Counted from the first letter of the stretch, positions 30,118 through 42,087 are shown. The stretch is 64,000 bases of DNA from Rahnella laticis (GCF_015644585.1 NZ_JADOBI010000010.1:1-64000), one strand, 5' to 3'. The notes: generated from the letters alone by a model not told the origin. Made by a program: numbers and translations.

Positions 30118-30150
30118 CGGTGCGAACATCAGAAATTCAATTGCAGAAAA

Positions 30151-31578
30151 TCAGTCCTGCGCTTTGATCTGATTGATGATTTTGGTGGTAGATAAACCAT
30201 CTTCAAAATTCAGCACGCGCACTTCGCCGCCGTTCGCCCAGACTTCAACACTACCGGCAATTTGCTCCGGTTTGTAGTCGCCGCCTTTCACCAGCAAATC
30301 TGGCAAGATCCCGGCGATCAGACGCTGTGGCGTATCTTCTTCAAACGACACAACCCAGTCCACCGCGCCGAGCGCACCCAGCACGATCATGCGATTTTGC
30401 AACGCATTCACCGGGCGGGTTTCGCCTTTCAGACGTTTGGTAGAAGCATCGCTGTTCACCGCGACAATCAGACGATCGCCGAGCTTACGGGCATTCGCCA
30501 GATAAGACACATGGCCTGCATGCAGGATGTCAAAAATGCCGTTGGTCATGACGACTTTCTCGCCGCGCTGACGCGCCATTGCGACCGCTTCTTTCAGCTG
30601 TTCTTCGGTCATCACGCCAAAGCCCACGTCTGAGCGCCCGCCGATGGCATTTTCCAGCTCGACCGGAGAAACGGTCGATGTCCCGAGTTTCCCGACCACA
30701 ACACCCGCCGCAGCGTTTGCCAGGAAGCAGGATTCTTCCAGCGTATTCCCGGCAGCCAGCGCCGCGGCCAGTGTACCGATCACCGTGTCACCAGCACCGG
30801 TCACGTCATACACTTCCTGCGCCTGCGTTGGCATATGGAAAGGTGCTTTGCCCGGCTGCAACAAGGTCATACCGTTTTCTGAACGGGTCACCAGCAGCGC
30901 AGAAAGCTCGAAGTTTTCAATCAGCTGCATGCCGCGAACGACGATTTCGTCTTCGTTTTTACAGCGACCCACCACCGCTTCAAACTCGGAAAGATTCGGT
31001 GTCAGCAACGTCGCGCCACGGTAGCGTTCAAAGTCAGAACCTTTAGGATCCACCAGCACCGGCACACCGGCCTTTCTCGCCAGCTGGATCATTTTCTGCA
31101 CTTCGGTCAGCGCGCCTTTGGCGTAATCCGACAGCACCAGCGCTCCGCTTTGCGGTAACGCCTGTTCAATTTTTGTCAGCATCGGTTGCAGATCAACGCC
31201 TTCAAAACCCTCTTCGAAGTCGAGGCGGATCAGCTGCTGGTTGCGGGAAAGAATACGCAATTTAGTGATGGTCGGGTGAGAAGGCAGCGCCACAAAATCG
31301 CAGTTTACCTTCACTTCCGCCAGACGCTCGCTCAGCGCGCGCGCCGCATCGTCCACACCGGTCAGGCCGATCAGACGGGAAGAGGCACCGAGGGACGAAA
31401 TGTTCATCGCCACGTTAGCCGCGCCGCCAGGGCGTTCTTCGATGGTATTCACCTTCACGACCGGTACCGGAGCTTCCGGTGAAATACGGTTGGTCGGGCC
31501 ATACCAGTAGCGGTCTAACATTACGTCACCGACCACCAGCACACCCGCGCGGTGAAAATCAGGCAAAGTCACTTTCAT
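30151..31578 (-). CDS. hldE: Bifunctional heptose 7-phosphate kinase / heptose 1-phosphate adenylyltransferase HldE
   Basis: HldE (475 residues) makes ADP-heptose for the lipopolysaccharide inner core. The N-terminal two-thirds is a ribokinase-type kinase ([11 protein letters not shown] near residue 50; [11 protein letters not shown] near 265) acting at O1, and the C-terminal third is a nucleotidyltransferase ([17 protein letters not shown] near 345) acting at O1-phosphate. Both domains are complete and fused as in E. coli. It is downstream of glnE on the same strand, 85 bases away. Confidence 0.97.
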   Translation of the reverse strand: MKVTLPDFHRAGVLVVGDVMLDRYWYGPTNRISPEAPVPVVKVNTIEERPGGAANVAMNISSLGASSRLIGLTGVDDAARALSERLAEVKVNCDFVALPSHPTITKLRILSRNQQLIRLDFEEGFEGVDLQPMLTKIEQALPQSGALVLSDYAKGALTEVQKMIQLARKAGVPVLVDPKGSDFERYRGATLLTPNLSEFEAVVGRCKNEDEIVVRGMQLIENFELSALLVTRSENGMTLLQPGKAPFHMPTQAQEVYDVTGAGDTVIGTLAAALAAGNTLEESCFLANAAAGVVVGKLGTSTVSPVELENAIGGRSDVGFGVMTEEQLKEAVAMARQRGEKVVMTNGIFDILHAGHVSYLANARKLGDRLIVAVNSDASTKRLKGETRPVNALQNRMIVLGALGAVDWVVSFEEDTPQRLIAGILPDLLVKGGDYKPEQIAGSVEVWANGGEVRVLNFEDGLSTTKIINQIKAQD

Positions 31579-31663
31579 CCCAAGACTCCAAAACAGGCAA
31601 AACTCAACATAGAAATAGTGCGCCGGATAATATCACAAGCGCCTGTCCCCCGAATAAAAACCC

Positions 31664-34501
31664 TCAGTTCAGCCATTTTTCCCAGCTGGCACGGATTTGC
31701 GCACGTTCGCTGGCAAAACTGTCAGCGGCAACTTTTCCGCTGTGCTCCTGTAACGCCAGATGATGAATTTCATCGCGCAGCGTCACGTAAGCATGGGTCA
31801 GATTACGGGCCTCGTCTTCCGGCATGATGTCGTATTGCGCCATCAGCTCAAAAATTCTGACGTTATCAGACCAGCGCGTCAGCTTTGGCTGATCGTGGGC
31901 GAAACGTAAGACCAGATATTGTGCAATGAATTCAATATCCGTGATGCCGCCGGGATCGGCTTTCAGATCAAACTCACCGGCTTTTTTACTGCCGAGATGC
32001 TGGTACATTTTCTCACGCATTTCGCGGACTTCTTTGCGCAGCTCCGCATCGTCACGCTGACGGCAGAGTATGTCGCGCCGCGTGGCATCAAACTGTTGCG
32101 TGAGAATCGGGTCGCCGTAGACGACGCGCGCGCGCACCAGCGCCTGATGTTCCCACGTCCAGGCCTCGTTGGCCTGATAATCAGCAAATGCTTCGATGGT
32201 GCTGACCAGCATGCCGGAAGCGCCGGAAGGCCGCAGACGCGGATCCACTTCATACAAAATGCCCGACGACGTGCGCGTGCTGAAGAGGTGCATAATTCGC
32301 TGCGCCAGACGCAGATAGAACTGACGCCCGTCGATCACGCGTTCGCCGTCAGTCATCACCTCCGGCGCGCAATCAAGCAGGAAAACCAGATCCAGATCTG
32401 AACTGTAACCCAGCTCCCATCCGCCTAATTTTCCATAACCGATAACCGCAAATCCACGCCCTTCACGGTGCTGAAGATGCGCTGGCTGACCGTATTTTAC
32501 GACCATCTGATCCCACGCCTGCTGCACAACGACTTCAAGAATCGCTTCGGCCAGATAGGTCAAATGGTCGCTGACTTTCATGACCGGCAGCGCACCGGAA
32601 ATATCTCCGGCGGCAATGCGCAAATGCTGCGCCTGCTTGAACTGGCGCACGGCTTCCAGTTGCTGTTCTTCGTCTTCCGTCGGCACGCGCATCAGATACT
32701 GCCGCAACTCATCACGGTAAGCGCCCAGCTCAACCGGCTGATAAAGCGTGCGCGGGTCGAGCAGTTCGTCGAGCAATAAAGGATGGCGTGCCAGCTGATT
32801 CGCGACCATCGGCGAGGCCGCACACAGGCGAATCAGTTGCTTGAGCGCACCGGGGTATTCCACCAGCAACTCGATGTAGGTCGTGCGGGTGACGATGTTG
32901 AGCAGCAACTGCATCAGGCGTTGCAGGGTGACGTCGGCATTTTTATAGGTGCAAACCTGCGCCAGTAAACGCGGCATCAGCAAATCCAGCTGATCGCGAC
33001 CGCGCGGCCCGATGGTGCGTTTATCCACATCACGGCGGAATTCCGCAATCTGTTGCAGGATATGGCGCTGGGCATTTTCCTCAAGCTGAGGCACAAGCGG
33101 CGCGAGTTCGGAAGGCTCAAGCGCATCAATCCACAAACTGCTGAACTGCGAATGCTGCTGATCGTCTTCGGCGTCCGGCGTGTCGTCGCCTATCAGATCG
33201 TTAAACACCGAACGCACGGCCTGCATGTGGGCATTCAGCGTATCAAGAAGCGACGGCCAGCCGTCAAAATTCATTCCCCACGCCAGACGCGCCTGATTGA
33301 GTTCATCGGAAGGCAGCGTCTGCGTCTGTTCGTCGGCGATGGCTTGCAGAAGATTTTCCAGACGGCGCAGGAACAGGTAGCTGGTGCGCAATTGCAGAAC
33401 CTGTTCAACCGGCAATAAGCCCAGATTTTCCAGCGCCTGCAAGGTCGGTAACAGTGCCCGTTGCTGCAATGCCGGTTCGCGGCCGCCGCGGATCAGCTGG
33501 AAAACCTGCACGATAAATTCAATTTCGCGGATACCGCCCGCGCCCAGTTTGATGTTGTCTTTCAGGCCCCGGCGCCGTACTTCGCGGGCAATCATCCCTT
33601 TCATATTGCGCAAGGACTGAATCACGCTGAAATCGATATACCGGCGAAATACAAACGGCATCAGCATCTTGCGCAGTTCCTGACTGCTGGTGTCATCCGC
33701 ACCGCCCATCAGCCGGGCTTTGACCATCGCGTAACGCTCCCAGTCGCGGCCCTGTTCCTGATAATAATCCTCCAGCGCCGGGAAGCTCATGACCAGCGGA
33801 CCGCTGTCGCCAAACGGACGCAAACGCATATCCACGCGATAGACAAATCCGTCGATCGTCGGCTGATCCAGCGCTCTAATCAGCCGCTGCCCGAGGCGGG
33901 TGAAGAACTGCGCGTTATCCAGCTGACGGCGGCCTCCCTGCGTCTGGCCGTTTTCCGGATAGGCAAAAATCAGGTCGATATCGGAAGAGAAATTCAGCTC
34001 GCCGCCGCCCAGTTTCCCCATCCCGAGGATCAGCATTCTTTGCGCTTCGCCCGCCGCATTCACCGGTGTACCAAATTCGCGGCAGCAGGCGTCATACAAC
34101 CAGTCGCGGGCGCTGACAATCAGCAATTCCGCCAGTTCACTCAGCTGTTGCAGGGTATCTTTGGCTTCGCTGGTTTGCGCCGACTGTGACCAGGCAATGC
34201 GGGTCAGAATGCGGCGGCGGAACAGACGCAGCGCCTTCATTAACCCGTTTTCGTCAGTCACCTGCGCCAGCGATTCATCGAGCCACTGCCGGTAAAACTG
34301 CCACTCCTGTGCCTGAGGCGGGTTTTGCTCGATTTCATGCCACCACTGCGGAAACGCCAGCAAACTGTCCGTCACGAATTCGCTGCTCGTCAGTACCGCA
34401 AGCGAGGCGTCATCGGGAAGAGAAGGCTTTTCGGGATGTTCACGCCAGCGCTCAAGGACATTCCGGGCGTGGTCGTGTAAAACAGAAGAGAGTGGCAGCA
34501 T
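31664..34501 (-). CDS. glnE: Bifunctional glutamine synthetase adenylyltransferase/deadenylase
   Basis: GlnE (945 residues) adds AMP to glutamine synthetase and removes it again according to the PII state. It has two nucleotidyltransferase domains: deadenylylase motif [11 protein letters not shown] in the N-terminal half and adenylylase motif [11 protein letters not shown] in the C-terminal half, separated by a helical regulatory region. ATG 34501 is chosen over the frame to 34558 because AAGGAA stands upstream and MLPLSS matches the family start. A terminator hairpin lies between ygiF and this gene. Confidence 0.96.
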   Translation of the reverse strand: MLPLSSVLHDHARNVLERWREHPEKPSLPDDASLAVLTSSEFVTDSLLAFPQWWHEIEQNPPQAQEWQFYRQWLDESLAQVTDENGLMKALRLFRRRILTRIAWSQSAQTSEAKDTLQQLSELAELLIVSARDWLYDACCREFGTPVNAAGEAQRMLILGMGKLGGGELNFSSDIDLIFAYPENGQTQGGRRQLDNAQFFTRLGQRLIRALDQPTIDGFVYRVDMRLRPFGDSGPLVMSFPALEDYYQEQGRDWERYAMVKARLMGGADDTSSQELRKMLMPFVFRRYIDFSVIQSLRNMKGMIAREVRRRGLKDNIKLGAGGIREIEFIVQVFQLIRGGREPALQQRALLPTLQALENLGLLPVEQVLQLRTSYLFLRRLENLLQAIADEQTQTLPSDELNQARLAWGMNFDGWPSLLDTLNAHMQAVRSVFNDLIGDDTPDAEDDQQHSQFSSLWIDALEPSELAPLVPQLEENAQRHILQQIAEFRRDVDKRTIGPRGRDQLDLLMPRLLAQVCTYKNADVTLQRLMQLLLNIVTRTTYIELLVEYPGALKQLIRLCAASPMVANQLARHPLLLDELLDPRTLYQPVELGAYRDELRQYLMRVPTEDEEQQLEAVRQFKQAQHLRIAAGDISGALPVMKVSDHLTYLAEAILEVVVQQAWDQMVVKYGQPAHLQHREGRGFAVIGYGKLGGWELGYSSDLDLVFLLDCAPEVMTDGERVIDGRQFYLRLAQRIMHLFSTRTSSGILYEVDPRLRPSGASGMLVSTIEAFADYQANEAWTWEHQALVRARVVYGDPILTQQFDATRRDILCRQRDDAELRKEVREMREKMYQHLGSKKAGEFDLKADPGGITDIEFIAQYLVLRFAHDQPKLTRWSDNVRIFELMAQYDIMPEDEARNLTHAYVTLRDEIHHLALQEHSGKVAADSFASERAQIRASWEKWLN

Positions 34502-34518
34502 GAAATCGGGTTCCTTGC

Positions 34519-34549
34519 AAAAAAAAGCCCGGGCTTTTTGCCCAGGCTT
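34519..34549 (-). terminator. Terminator or attenuator between ygiF and glnE
   Basis: On the minus strand AAGCCTGGGC pairs with GCCCGGGCTT (one T-G wobble), followed by eight T's, just after the ygiF stop and 18 bases before the glnE start. It would reduce read-through from ygiF into glnE. Confidence 0.75.
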
Positions 34550-34558
34550 ATCAGTCAA

Positions 34559-35866
34559 TTAACGAGGTTGTCCATTTAACCAGAAGGCATCCATCATCAC
34601 CGCGTGAGAACGGGCTGAATCCTCCCACGCATGTTGTTGCTGAACGATGGCCTGCTGCAACTCCACCCAACCGGCAATATACGCGGCAACGTCTTTGTCC
34701 GGGTACGCGCCGGCCAGCAGATGGAAAGTAATAATCTGGCGCTTCAGGCGGGACAGCTGGTCGCGATACCCTTCTTCGGTCAGCGGCTGCGCGAACGCCT
34801 CTTTCAGATCTGCTGCGGTACGGCCCAGCATAATATCTGCGAAACGTTTAAAGGAACCTTCCAGCTTTTTAGCCGATTTATCATCGATAAACGGCGTCCA
34901 GCCGGAAGTTGCCAGCCAGGAAGTGAGCACTAACTTACATTTCAGGTAATTCGCGCTGTAGCAAATGTCCTGCGCATCGGCAGATTTCTGTTCCAGCACT
35001 GGCACCAGATCGGTGAGCAGCGTGCGCAGTTCGGAAGACGCTTTACGCGGCACCAGCCCGCCGAACAGAACCAGAACCTGGCGCACGGTTTCCACCGCCT
35101 GCAATACGGTCAGGCGCGCCGTTTTATCACCGCGCACCCAGAGTTCTTCATGATACTGCCAGTGATCCAGCGCCAGTTCGAACATCGCCGACATCGCCTG
35201 TTCAACGGTGGCTTTAGGTTTAGCTTTGAAGACCGGCAGCGGTTTAATTTCACGCGCAGGATTGCCTTTCGCCAGATGATAACCGCGAGCCGCTTTGCTG
35301 AAACCGCCCTGACGTAAACCGCCGTGCGCACCAATTTCTGCCGCCAGTTTCAGTAAATCCGCGGTATTGCCTTTTTTCAGCTCAAGCTCAATTTCGTCCA
35401 GCGCCTCAGACAACTCACCGGCGATGACTTCGCCCTGATCCAGACCCAGCTCTATCTCGCTTTCGCCGTAAGTGATCACCCACTTCTCGCGGGTGAAATC
35501 TGTGCGGAACAGCGGTGCCAGTTCTTTTTGCAGCGCGGCAGGCTTACACCCTTCCGGCCAGATATCTTTCGGGAACGCACTGAGTTTCAGCACCGGCTTT
35601 TTCAGTTCAACATTATATTCCGGGCGCTGGTGCAGCCCGCCCACCACTTTTCCGCCGGTTTTGATGGTCATTTCATACTGATCGTCAAAGCCACGGATAC
35701 GCAGACCAATATCATGCGAACGTAAATAGTTATCCGCGGTCTCAAAATAGATGTTGGTCAGTTTCGATGGCGCGGTGTGCTCAGCGTTGAAAACCGCGAG
35801 CTGCGAAGGAAGTTCGGCTATTGCGGCCGGGGTGGCGATAAATTTTAATTCTATTTCTACGGTCAT
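34559..35866 (-). CDS. ygiF: Inorganic triphosphatase YgiF (CYTH-CHAD)
   Basis: YgiF (435 residues) hydrolyses inorganic tripolyphosphate. The N-terminal CYTH domain starts with the signature EIELKF (residues 3-8) and contains RIRGFDDQYEMTIKT; a C-terminal CHAD helical domain (from about residue 220, with HYHEELWVRG-like and FKRFADIMLG segments) probably binds polyphosphate. ATG 35866 is preferred over a GTG 12 bases upstream (35878) because it places EIELKF as in other family members. It lies upstream of glnE, as in E. coli. Confidence 0.92.
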   Translation of the reverse strand: MTVEIELKFIATPAAIAELPSQLAVFNAEHTAPSKLTNIYFETADNYLRSHDIGLRIRGFDDQYEMTIKTGGKVVGGLHQRPEYNVELKKPVLKLSAFPKDIWPEGCKPAALQKELAPLFRTDFTREKWVITYGESEIELGLDQGEVIAGELSEALDEIELELKKGNTADLLKLAAEIGAHGGLRQGGFSKAARGYHLAKGNPAREIKPLPVFKAKPKATVEQAMSAMFELALDHWQYHEELWVRGDKTARLTVLQAVETVRQVLVLFGGLVPRKASSELRTLLTDLVPVLEQKSADAQDICYSANYLKCKLVLTSWLATSGWTPFIDDKSAKKLEGSFKRFADIMLGRTAADLKEAFAQPLTEEGYRDQLSRLKRQIITFHLLAGAYPDKDVAAYIAGWVELQQAIVQQQHAWEDSARSHAVMMDAFWLNGQPR

Positions 35867-36173
35867 AGGAGTCTTCACACCGATTCTTTGCTGCCAATAA
35901 GGGATTAACGCGTCGCTCCAATTCTACCATAAGCACAGCGCGCAAGCCGCATGTTGCGGGATTGTAAGATAGTTCTCATTCCGGTTTATACATTGCGTCG
36001 TCACACTGTTGCCCTTAATATCGGTTTCCAAAGTTTCGCAATAACCAAACTTTTATTGCACTGACCGGATAATTTGCCGCAATGGCCTGAAAATGGCGGT
36101 TGCCAGAAGACGTATCCCGATAAAACGGATCCGCACTTCACGTTCCCTAAATTCACAAAGAAACGATGAAATA
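35867..36173. promoter_or_regulatory. Divergent ygiF/ygiM promoter region
   Basis: The 307-bp gap holds no gene. On the minus strand TGGTAGAAT (TAGAAT, plus 35921-35926) is an extended -10 element suited to ygiF. Nothing clear-cut was found for ygiM beyond AT-rich sequence. Confidence 0.35.
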
Positions 36174-36794
36174 ATGCAGAAATTACGCCTAATTGGTTTC
36201 GCTTTGCTTGGTTTAAGCATCACATGGACTGCCCACGCCGACGAGAAGCGCTATATCTCAGATGACCTGATCACCTATATCCACAGTGGTCCGGGCAACC
36301 AGTATCGTATCGTTGGAACCCTGAATGCCGGTGATGAAGTCACCCTGCGCAGCGTCAACGACAGTACTAAATACGGCGAAATCGTTGACTCGAAAGGGAA
36401 AACCGCGTGGATCCCTCTCGACCAGTTAAGTAATGTCCCAAGCCTGCGTACCCGCGTTCCGGATCTGGAACAACAGGTTAAAACACTGACCGACAAGCTG
36501 ACGAATATTGATTCCAGCTGGAACCAGCGTACCGCGGAAATGCAGACGAAAGTCGGCTCCAGCGACAGCATCATCAACAACCTGAAGAAAGAAAATCAGG
36601 ATCTGAAAAATCAGCTGATCGTTGCGCAGAAGAAAGTGGATGCGGTGAATGTTCAGCTCGACGACAAGCAACGTACTATTATTTTACAATGGTTTATGTA
36701 CGGCGGTGGGGTTGCCGGTGTCGGTCTGGTGCTGGGCCTGGTATTGCCGCATCTGGTTCCGCGTCGCAGGAAAAAAGATCGCTGGATGAGCTGA
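36174..36794 (+). CDS. ygiM: SH3 domain-containing membrane protein YgiM
   Basis: YgiM (206 residues, as in E. coli) has a signal peptide ending at AHA, a bacterial SH3 domain (about 24-90, with HSGPGNQYRIVGTL), a coiled coil (about 100-165) and a C-terminal transmembrane helix (IILQWFMYGGGVAGVGLVLG) followed by a basic tail. It should be anchored in the inner membrane with its SH3 domain in the periplasm. The function is not established. The open frame reaches 36093, but ATG 36174 starts the signal peptide. cca follows on the same strand after 171 bp. Confidence 0.93.
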   Translation: MQKLRLIGFALLGLSITWTAHADEKRYISDDLITYIHSGPGNQYRIVGTLNAGDEVTLRSVNDSTKYGEIVDSKGKTAWIPLDQLSNVPSLRTRVPDLEQQVKTLTDKLTNIDSSWNQRTAEMQTKVGSSDSIINNLKKENQDLKNQLIVAQKKVDAVNVQLDDKQRTIILQWFMYGGGVAGVGLVLGLVLPHLVPRRRKKDRWMS

Positions 36795-36965
36795 TCGCTT
36801 AACCCGCTCCAACTTTTCGTTCAACGTGAAGGCACTCCGGTGCCTTTTCGTGTTTGCATCAATCCGCAAATCAACCACACAACTTTGCTATGATAAAAGC
36901 AGAGCGCCCTGCTCGGCTTTCAGCAGCATAATGCGTTGAAATTGACTTATTTCAGGAGTTATCGC

Positions 36966-38201
36966 GTGGAGATTTACCTGGTCGGCGGCGCAGTCCGAGA
37001 CAGTTTATTAAACCTGCCTGTGTCTGAACACGATTGGGTGGTGGTCGGCGCAACGCCTGAATATATGCTGGAAAACGGTTATCAGCAGGTCGGCAAAGAT
37101 TTCCCGGTGTTCCTGCATCCCAAAACTCATGATGAATACGCGCTGGCGCGGACGGAAAGAAAATCGGGTTCAGGCTATAACGGTTTTACCTGTTATGCCG
37201 CGCCGGATGTCACGCTCGAACAGGATCTGATGCGGCGTGACCTGACTATTAACGCCATCGCCAAAAGTGACAGCGGTGAACTTTTCGACCCTTATCACGG
37301 CCAGCGTGATATCGAATTACGACTGCTACGCCACGTTTCCGATGCGTTCGGGGAAGATCCGTTACGCGTTCTGCGCGTAGCCCGTTTCGCGGCGCGGTTT
37401 GCCCATTTAGGTTTTACCGTTGCCCCTGAAACACAGGCGCTGATGCTGCAGATGGCCGAAAGCGGTGAGCTGGAAGCCCTGACGGCAGAACGCGTGTGGA
37501 AAGAAACCGAAAAGGCGCTGCAAACGCAGGATCCGCAGGTGTATTTCCAGGTGCTTCGGGATTGCGGCGCGCTGAAAGTGTTATTCCCTGAAATCGATGC
37601 GTTGTTTGGCGTGCCCGCGCCGGAGAAATGGCATCCGGAAATTGATACCGGCATTCATACGCTGATGACTCTGAAAATTGCCAGCACACTGACGCCTGAC
37701 GTCGACGTGCGTTTTTCTGCACTGTGCCACGATTTGGGGAAAGGCCTGACGCCACCGCAATACTGGCCACATCATCACGGTCACGGCCCGGCGGGTGTAA
37801 AACTGGTGGAGAATATTTGCCAGCGACTGAAAGTGCCGACACATATCCGTGATCTGGCAAAACTGGTGGCCGAGTTCCATGACCTCATCCACACAGTGAA
37901 TAAGCTGCGCCCGGAAACCTTTCTGAAACTGTTCGATACCATCGACGTCTGGCGTAAACCGCAGCGTTTGGAACAGATGATCATGACCAGCGAAGCTGAC
38001 GCGCGCGGGCGTACAACGTTCGAAAATAACCCTTATCCGCAGGGCGATTACTTGCGTGAGGCCTTCAGGGTGGCGAACAGCATTTCCAATAAAGAAGTGC
38101 TGGATGCCGGTTTTCAGGGAATGGCGATCCGCGATGAACTGAAAAAACGGCGTACGCAGGCACTGGCTGACTGGAAGCAAACGCAGGAAACCGCGGTTTA
38201 A
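36966..38201 (+). CDS. cca: CCA-adding enzyme (tRNA nucleotidyltransferase) with HD domain
   Basis: Cca (411 residues) builds and repairs the 3' CCA end of tRNAs without a template. The class II transferase motifs GGAVRD, E21-H-D23 and [10 protein letters not shown] are present, as is the C-terminal HD phosphohydrolase domain (LCHDLGKG) found in the gammaproteobacterial enzymes. The start is GTG 36966 behind AGGAG, 8 bases upstream, giving the family start [12 protein letters not shown]; the longer frame to 36936 is not needed. Confidence 0.96.
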   Translation: MEIYLVGGAVRDSLLNLPVSEHDWVVVGATPEYMLENGYQQVGKDFPVFLHPKTHDEYALARTERKSGSGYNGFTCYAAPDVTLEQDLMRRDLTINAIAKSDSGELFDPYHGQRDIELRLLRHVSDAFGEDPLRVLRVARFAARFAHLGFTVAPETQALMLQMAESGELEALTAERVWKETEKALQTQDPQVYFQVLRDCGALKVLFPEIDALFGVPAPEKWHPEIDTGIHTLMTLKIASTLTPDVDVRFSALCHDLGKGLTPPQYWPHHHGHGPAGVKLVENICQRLKVPTHIRDLAKLVAEFHDLIHTVNKLRPETFLKLFDTIDVWRKPQRLEQMIMTSEADARGRTTFENNPYPQGDYLREAFRVANSISNKEVLDAGFQGMAIRDELKKRRTQALADWKQTQETAV

Positions 38202-38240
38202 TTTTCTGCGCCTGAGAGCGTTGAAAAACACAAAAAATAA

Positions 38241-38273
38241 AGCCCCGCACGGCAAAACCGGCGGGGCTTTTTC
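38241..38273. terminator. Bidirectional terminator between cca and uppP
   Basis: AGCCCCGC-ACGG-CAAAA-CCG-GCGGGGCT forms a long GC stem followed by TTTTTCTT, between convergent genes. Confidence 0.88.
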
Positions 38274-38293
38274 TTGCATGATCCAATGAAAAA

Positions 38294-39121
38294 TCAGGCA
38301 ATAAAGACGAAGTACACCGCAAGAGCGACGAAGAAGCGATAAATCGCAAACGGGATAAACGAAATGCGTTTAATCACCGCCAGGAAGGTTTTAATCGCAA
38401 TCAGCGCCACAACGAAAGCGGCAATGAAACCGGTCGCAAACATCGGCAAATCGGCCAGGGTCAGGAAGCTGTAACTCTTGTACAAATCCAGAGCCGTCGC
38501 GCCCATCATCATCGGAACTGCCAGCAGGAACGAGAATTCAGACGCCGCAAAACGGCTGATCCCCATTAACATCCCCCCGCTAATGGTCGCCCCGGAGCGG
38601 GAAAATCCCGGCCAAAGCGCCAGACACTGGAAGACGCCAATCATAAACGCCTGCACGTAGGTAATGTCATCCAGCCCTTCCGCGCGCGGTTTTTTGGGTT
38701 TTAGCAATTCAGCAGCAATCAATAAAACACCGCCGACAACCAGCGAGTACATGACGTATTTCGGCTCAAAAAGGGATTTAATCTGTGAATGCAGAAGCAG
38801 ACCCAATACGGTCGCCGGGATCATCCCCAAAATAATATGCCCGAGGTTCAGACGGCGCGTCCCCGTGCCTTCATGAACCGGTGGTTTGCCAAAATGCAGG
38901 CCAATCATGCCAAACAAACGACGCCAGAACATCACAACCACAGCCAGAATCGACCCCAGCTGGATAACCACCTCAAAGGACTTCGACGTATCTCCCGTAA
39001 AGCCAAGGAGATTACCCACAATAATCAGGTGACCGGTCGAGGAGACAGGCAGGAATTCCGTCAGCCCTTCAACAACACCTAAAATAGCCGCTACAAGCAA
39101 TGAATGACTTTCAGCAATCAT
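38294..39121 (-). CDS. uppP: Undecaprenyl-diphosphatase UppP (BacA)
   Basis: UppP (275 residues) recycles undecaprenyl pyrophosphate to the monophosphate carrier at the periplasmic face; overexpression gives bacitracin resistance. It has about eight transmembrane helices and the active-site motifs [14 protein letters not shown] (E18, E22) and GFSRSG. ATG 39121 is taken as the start; a TTG two codons upstream is possible. It is on the same strand as folB but separated from it by a terminator. Confidence 0.95.
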   Translation of the reverse strand: MIAESHSLLVAAILGVVEGLTEFLPVSSTGHLIIVGNLLGFTGDTSKSFEVVIQLGSILAVVVMFWRRLFGMIGLHFGKPPVHEGTGTRRLNLGHIILGMIPATVLGLLLHSQIKSLFEPKYVMYSLVVGGVLLIAAELLKPKKPRAEGLDDITYVQAFMIGVFQCLALWPGFSRSGATISGGMLMGISRFAASEFSFLLAVPMMMGATALDLYKSYSFLTLADLPMFATGFIAAFVVALIAIKTFLAVIKRISFIPFAIYRFFVALAVYFVFIA

Positions 39122-39181
39122 TATCAACCCAACCCTATTAAGTATCCGCTAACCGGAAAAACAACTAAAACAACAAACAAT

Positions 39182-39208
39182 AAAAAAGCGGCATCATCTG
39201 AGCCGCTT
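39182..39208 (-). terminator. folB terminator
   Basis: On the minus strand AAGCGGC pairs with GCCGCTT around a 9-base loop, followed by TTTTA, about 95 bases after the folB stop. Confidence 0.65.
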
Positions 39209-39303
39209 CTGCAAAGGGAGACCCGTTACTCCGAGTGCTCTTTTAACGCGTTTTTATGACAATTAAAATACGGCCGGGTTCTGATTTTTGTTAAGGACAG
39301 GGG

Positions 39304-39660
39304 TTAACCGCGTTTTCCGCGCTCAATCACTACGCCAACGTTCGCCGCCTGCGCGACCGCGCCGGGTTTGCTGAGCTTAATGCGAACCCACGGTGAGTTA
39401 AACCGCGCCAGCAGCAGTGCCGCCACTTCTTCGGCAACGCGTTCAACCAGCGCAAAATTCTGTGAGGAGACATGTTCTATGACTGCGTCACTGACATCGG
39501 CGTAGCTTAAACAGTCATTAACATCGTCACTGGCGGCGGATTTTCGGTTGTCCCACGCCATTTCGATATCGAACACCAGTTTCTGTTTAATGGTCTGTTC
39601 CCAGTCGTAAGCGCCAATAGTGGTGATTACATTTAGTTGCTCAATAAATACGATATCCAT
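39304..39660 (-). CDS. folB: Dihydroneopterin aldolase FolB
   Basis: FolB (118 residues) converts dihydroneopterin to 6-hydroxymethyl-dihydropterin and glycolaldehyde in folate synthesis. Family hallmarks are [17 protein letters not shown] at the N-terminus, [22 protein letters not shown] and KLSKPGAV near the C-terminal lysine site. ATG 39660 is used; a GTG immediately upstream (39663) is an alternative. It is divergent from plsY, as in E. coli. Confidence 0.95.
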   Translation of the reverse strand: MDIVFIEQLNVITTIGAYDWEQTIKQKLVFDIEMAWDNRKSAASDDVNDCLSYADVSDAVIEHVSSQNFALVERVAEEVAALLLARFNSPWVRIKLSKPGAVAQAANVGVVIERGKRG

Positions 39661-39767
39661 CACGCGATTCTCTGTTTTTGGCCCAGCCGGATACCACTTC
39701 CAGCAGAAAATGCGTATTATCCATGGATGTTGCGATTAAAACGACCCTTATTAGACGGAACGGCTTT

Positions 39768-40397
39768 ATGAGTGCTACCGCGCTTGGAATGATTATTTTC
39801 GCCTACCTTTGCGGCTCGATTTCGAGTGCGATTCTGGTCTGCCGGGTCGCCTGCTTACCGGATCCGCGCACGGCAGGTTCTGGCAATCCCGGTGCTACGA
39901 ACGTTTTGCGCCTGGGTGGACGTGTGGCCGCAGCGGCCGTTCTGATTTTCGATGTCCTTAAAGGCATGCTGCCCGTCTGGCTGGCGTACCGTCTGAACAT
40001 TCCTCCAATGTATCTCGGTCTGACCGCCATTGCGGCATGCGTCGGCCATATCTACCCGGTTTTCTTCCGCTTTAAAGGCGGCAAAGGCGTGGCCACCGCT
40101 TTCGGTGCCATTGCACCTATCGGCTGGGACTTAACCGGCCTGATGACTGGCACGTGGCTTCTGACCGTGCTGCTCAGCGGATACTCTTCGCTGGGCGCGA
40201 TTGTCAGTGCGCTCATCGCGCCTTTCTATGTCTGGTGGTTCAAACCTGAATTCACATTCCCGGTCGCCATGCTTTCCTGCCTGATTTTATTACGTCACCA
40301 CGACAATATTCAGCGCCTGTGGCGCGGTCAGGAAGGGAAAATCTGGGATAAGCTGAAGAAAAAACGTAAAGCAGCTAAAGACGAAAAAGCAGAATAA
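39768..40397 (+). CDS. plsY: Glycerol-3-phosphate acyltransferase PlsY
   Basis: PlsY (209 residues) transfers an acyl group from acyl-phosphate to glycerol 3-phosphate, the first step of phospholipid synthesis. Five hydrophobic helices and the three signature loops are present: [22 protein letters not shown] and [10 protein letters not shown]. The C-terminus is lysine-rich and cytoplasmic. ATG 39768 starts the first helix and is preferred to the longer frame from 39678. Confidence 0.95.
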   Translation: MSATALGMIIFAYLCGSISSAILVCRVACLPDPRTAGSGNPGATNVLRLGGRVAAAAVLIFDVLKGMLPVWLAYRLNIPPMYLGLTAIAACVGHIYPVFFRFKGGKGVATAFGAIAPIGWDLTGLMTGTWLLTVLLSGYSSLGAIVSALIAPFYVWWFKPEFTFPVAMLSCLILLRHHDNIQRLWRGQEGKIWDKLKKKRKAAKDEKAE

Positions 40398-40414
40398 CGT
40401 CAGATTTCAGACAT

Positions 40415-40447
40415 AAAAAACGACCTCATTGAAGGTCGTTTTTTTTT
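40415..40447. terminator. Bidirectional terminator between plsY and tsaD
   Basis: AAAAAACGACCT and AGGTCGTTTTTT pair around CATTGA, between the convergent genes. Confidence 0.9.
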
Positions 40448-40473
40448 GCACTTAATTAACAACGCAGCCCCGA

Positions 40474-41487
40474 TCAGACTGGTGGAAGTTCGGCCAGAGG
40501 CCAGCGCGGGCGAACTGTCACACCTAAATCCGGCGTTGCACCCGTTTTCAGGCGCACCATACCCGCATAAGCGATCATCGCACCGTTATCGGTACAAAAC
40601 TCAGGACGCGCGTAGAATACTTCGCCCCCACGTTTGGTCATCATTTCTGCTAACTTCGCGCGCAAGGTACGGTTTGCGCTGACGCCACCAGCCATGACCA
40701 GGCGTTTAAAACCTGTCTGATCCAGCGCGCGTTTGCACTTGATTGCCAGCGTATCCACCACGGCATCTTCGAATGCACGGGCAATATCGGCATGGGTTTG
40801 CGCATCGCTGTCATTGCCACGGATCGTGTTAGCAGCGAATGTTTTCAGGCCGGAAAAACTGAAATCTAGCCCCGGACGATCGGTCATCGGGCGCGGGAAC
40901 GTAAAGCGCCCGGCAACACCCTGCGCTGCCATTTTTGACAGCAACGGGCCACCCGGATAATCCAGCCCTAATAATTTGGCTGTTTTATCAAACGCTTCAC
41001 CTGCGGCGTCGTCGATAGACTCTCCGAGCAGGGTATATTCACCGATGCCGGTCACGCTGATTAACTGCGTGTGGCCGCCAGAAACCAGTAAGGCAACAAA
41101 CGGAAAATCAGGCGGATTATCTTCCAGCATCGGGGCCAGCAAATGGCCTTCCATGTGATGAACAGGCACCGCCGGCACATTCCAGGCAAACGCCAGAGAA
41201 CGCCCGATGGTTGCGCCGACCAGCAACGCACCGACAAGCCCCGGACCGGCGGTATACGCCACGCCATCGATATCCTGAGCGGTCAGCCCGGCCTCTTTCA
41301 GCGCAGCCTGAATAAGCGGTACTGTTTTACGTACATGGTCACGCGAGGCCAGTTCAGGCACAACACCGCCGTAATCTGCATGCAGTTTTACCTGACTATA
41401 CAGTTGGTTGGCTAACAGACCGGCTTCGCTGTCATAAACTGCAATTCCGGTTTCATCGCAGGACGTTTCTATACCCAGTACTCGCAT
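40474..41487 (-). CDS. tsaD: tRNA N6-threonylcarbamoyladenosine transferase TsaD
   Basis: TsaD (337 residues) transfers threonylcarbamoyl to A37 of ANN-decoding tRNAs, with TsaB and TsaE. It is an ASKHA-fold protein: [10 protein letters not shown] at the N-terminus, metal ligands H111 and H115 in HHMEGH, and [10 protein letters not shown] in the C-terminal lobe. ATG 41487 is chosen over the frame to 41502 since GGAAAGAG precedes it. It is divergent from rpsU, the normal enterobacterial arrangement. The tRNA-Ile2 in this window is a likely substrate. Confidence 0.97.
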   Translation of the reverse strand: MRVLGIETSCDETGIAVYDSEAGLLANQLYSQVKLHADYGGVVPELASRDHVRKTVPLIQAALKEAGLTAQDIDGVAYTAGPGLVGALLVGATIGRSLAFAWNVPAVPVHHMEGHLLAPMLEDNPPDFPFVALLVSGGHTQLISVTGIGEYTLLGESIDDAAGEAFDKTAKLLGLDYPGGPLLSKMAAQGVAGRFTFPRPMTDRPGLDFSFSGLKTFAANTIRGNDSDAQTHADIARAFEDAVVDTLAIKCKRALDQTGFKRLVMAGGVSANRTLRAKLAEMMTKRGGEVFYARPEFCTDNGAMIAYAGMVRLKTGATPDLGVTVRPRWPLAELPPV

Positions 41488-41620
41488 CACTCTTTCCGTC
41501 ATAGTTTCGCGCTAACTCGCGGCGCGCAGTTTAGCACACAAGCCCCGACCAGTGCTGCACTGGTGAAGGAATTCCTCACGCGGCCGGCAATTAATGTCGA
41601 GCAATTTGGATTGATTGGTA

Positions 41621-41626
41621 TATAAT
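41621..41626 (+). promoter_or_regulatory. Probable -10 element of the rpsU-dnaG-rpoD operon
   Basis: A perfect TATAAT lies 176 bp upstream of rpsU in the 315-bp tsaD/rpsU gap. I see no clear -35 hexamer at the right distance, and other promoters are likely. The rest of the gap holds no gene. Confidence 0.5.
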
Positions 41627-41748
41627 CGCCGCCCGACGCAAAAGCGAGCGCACTATGTTGCAGAAGGGTTGCAAAAGGCGCCCGCTTCAATTTGCCGTTG
41701 TGCTTTACAAGACGACGCGAATTGGAGTAAAATTCCGCACCATTTTGA

Positions 41749-42018
<270 letters not shown>

Positions 42019-42087
42019 TCTTCGGGGGCAACCCCAAATCGCGTGATTTGCAATATTAAGAACGCGCAGACTGCGTAGTAGCATACG

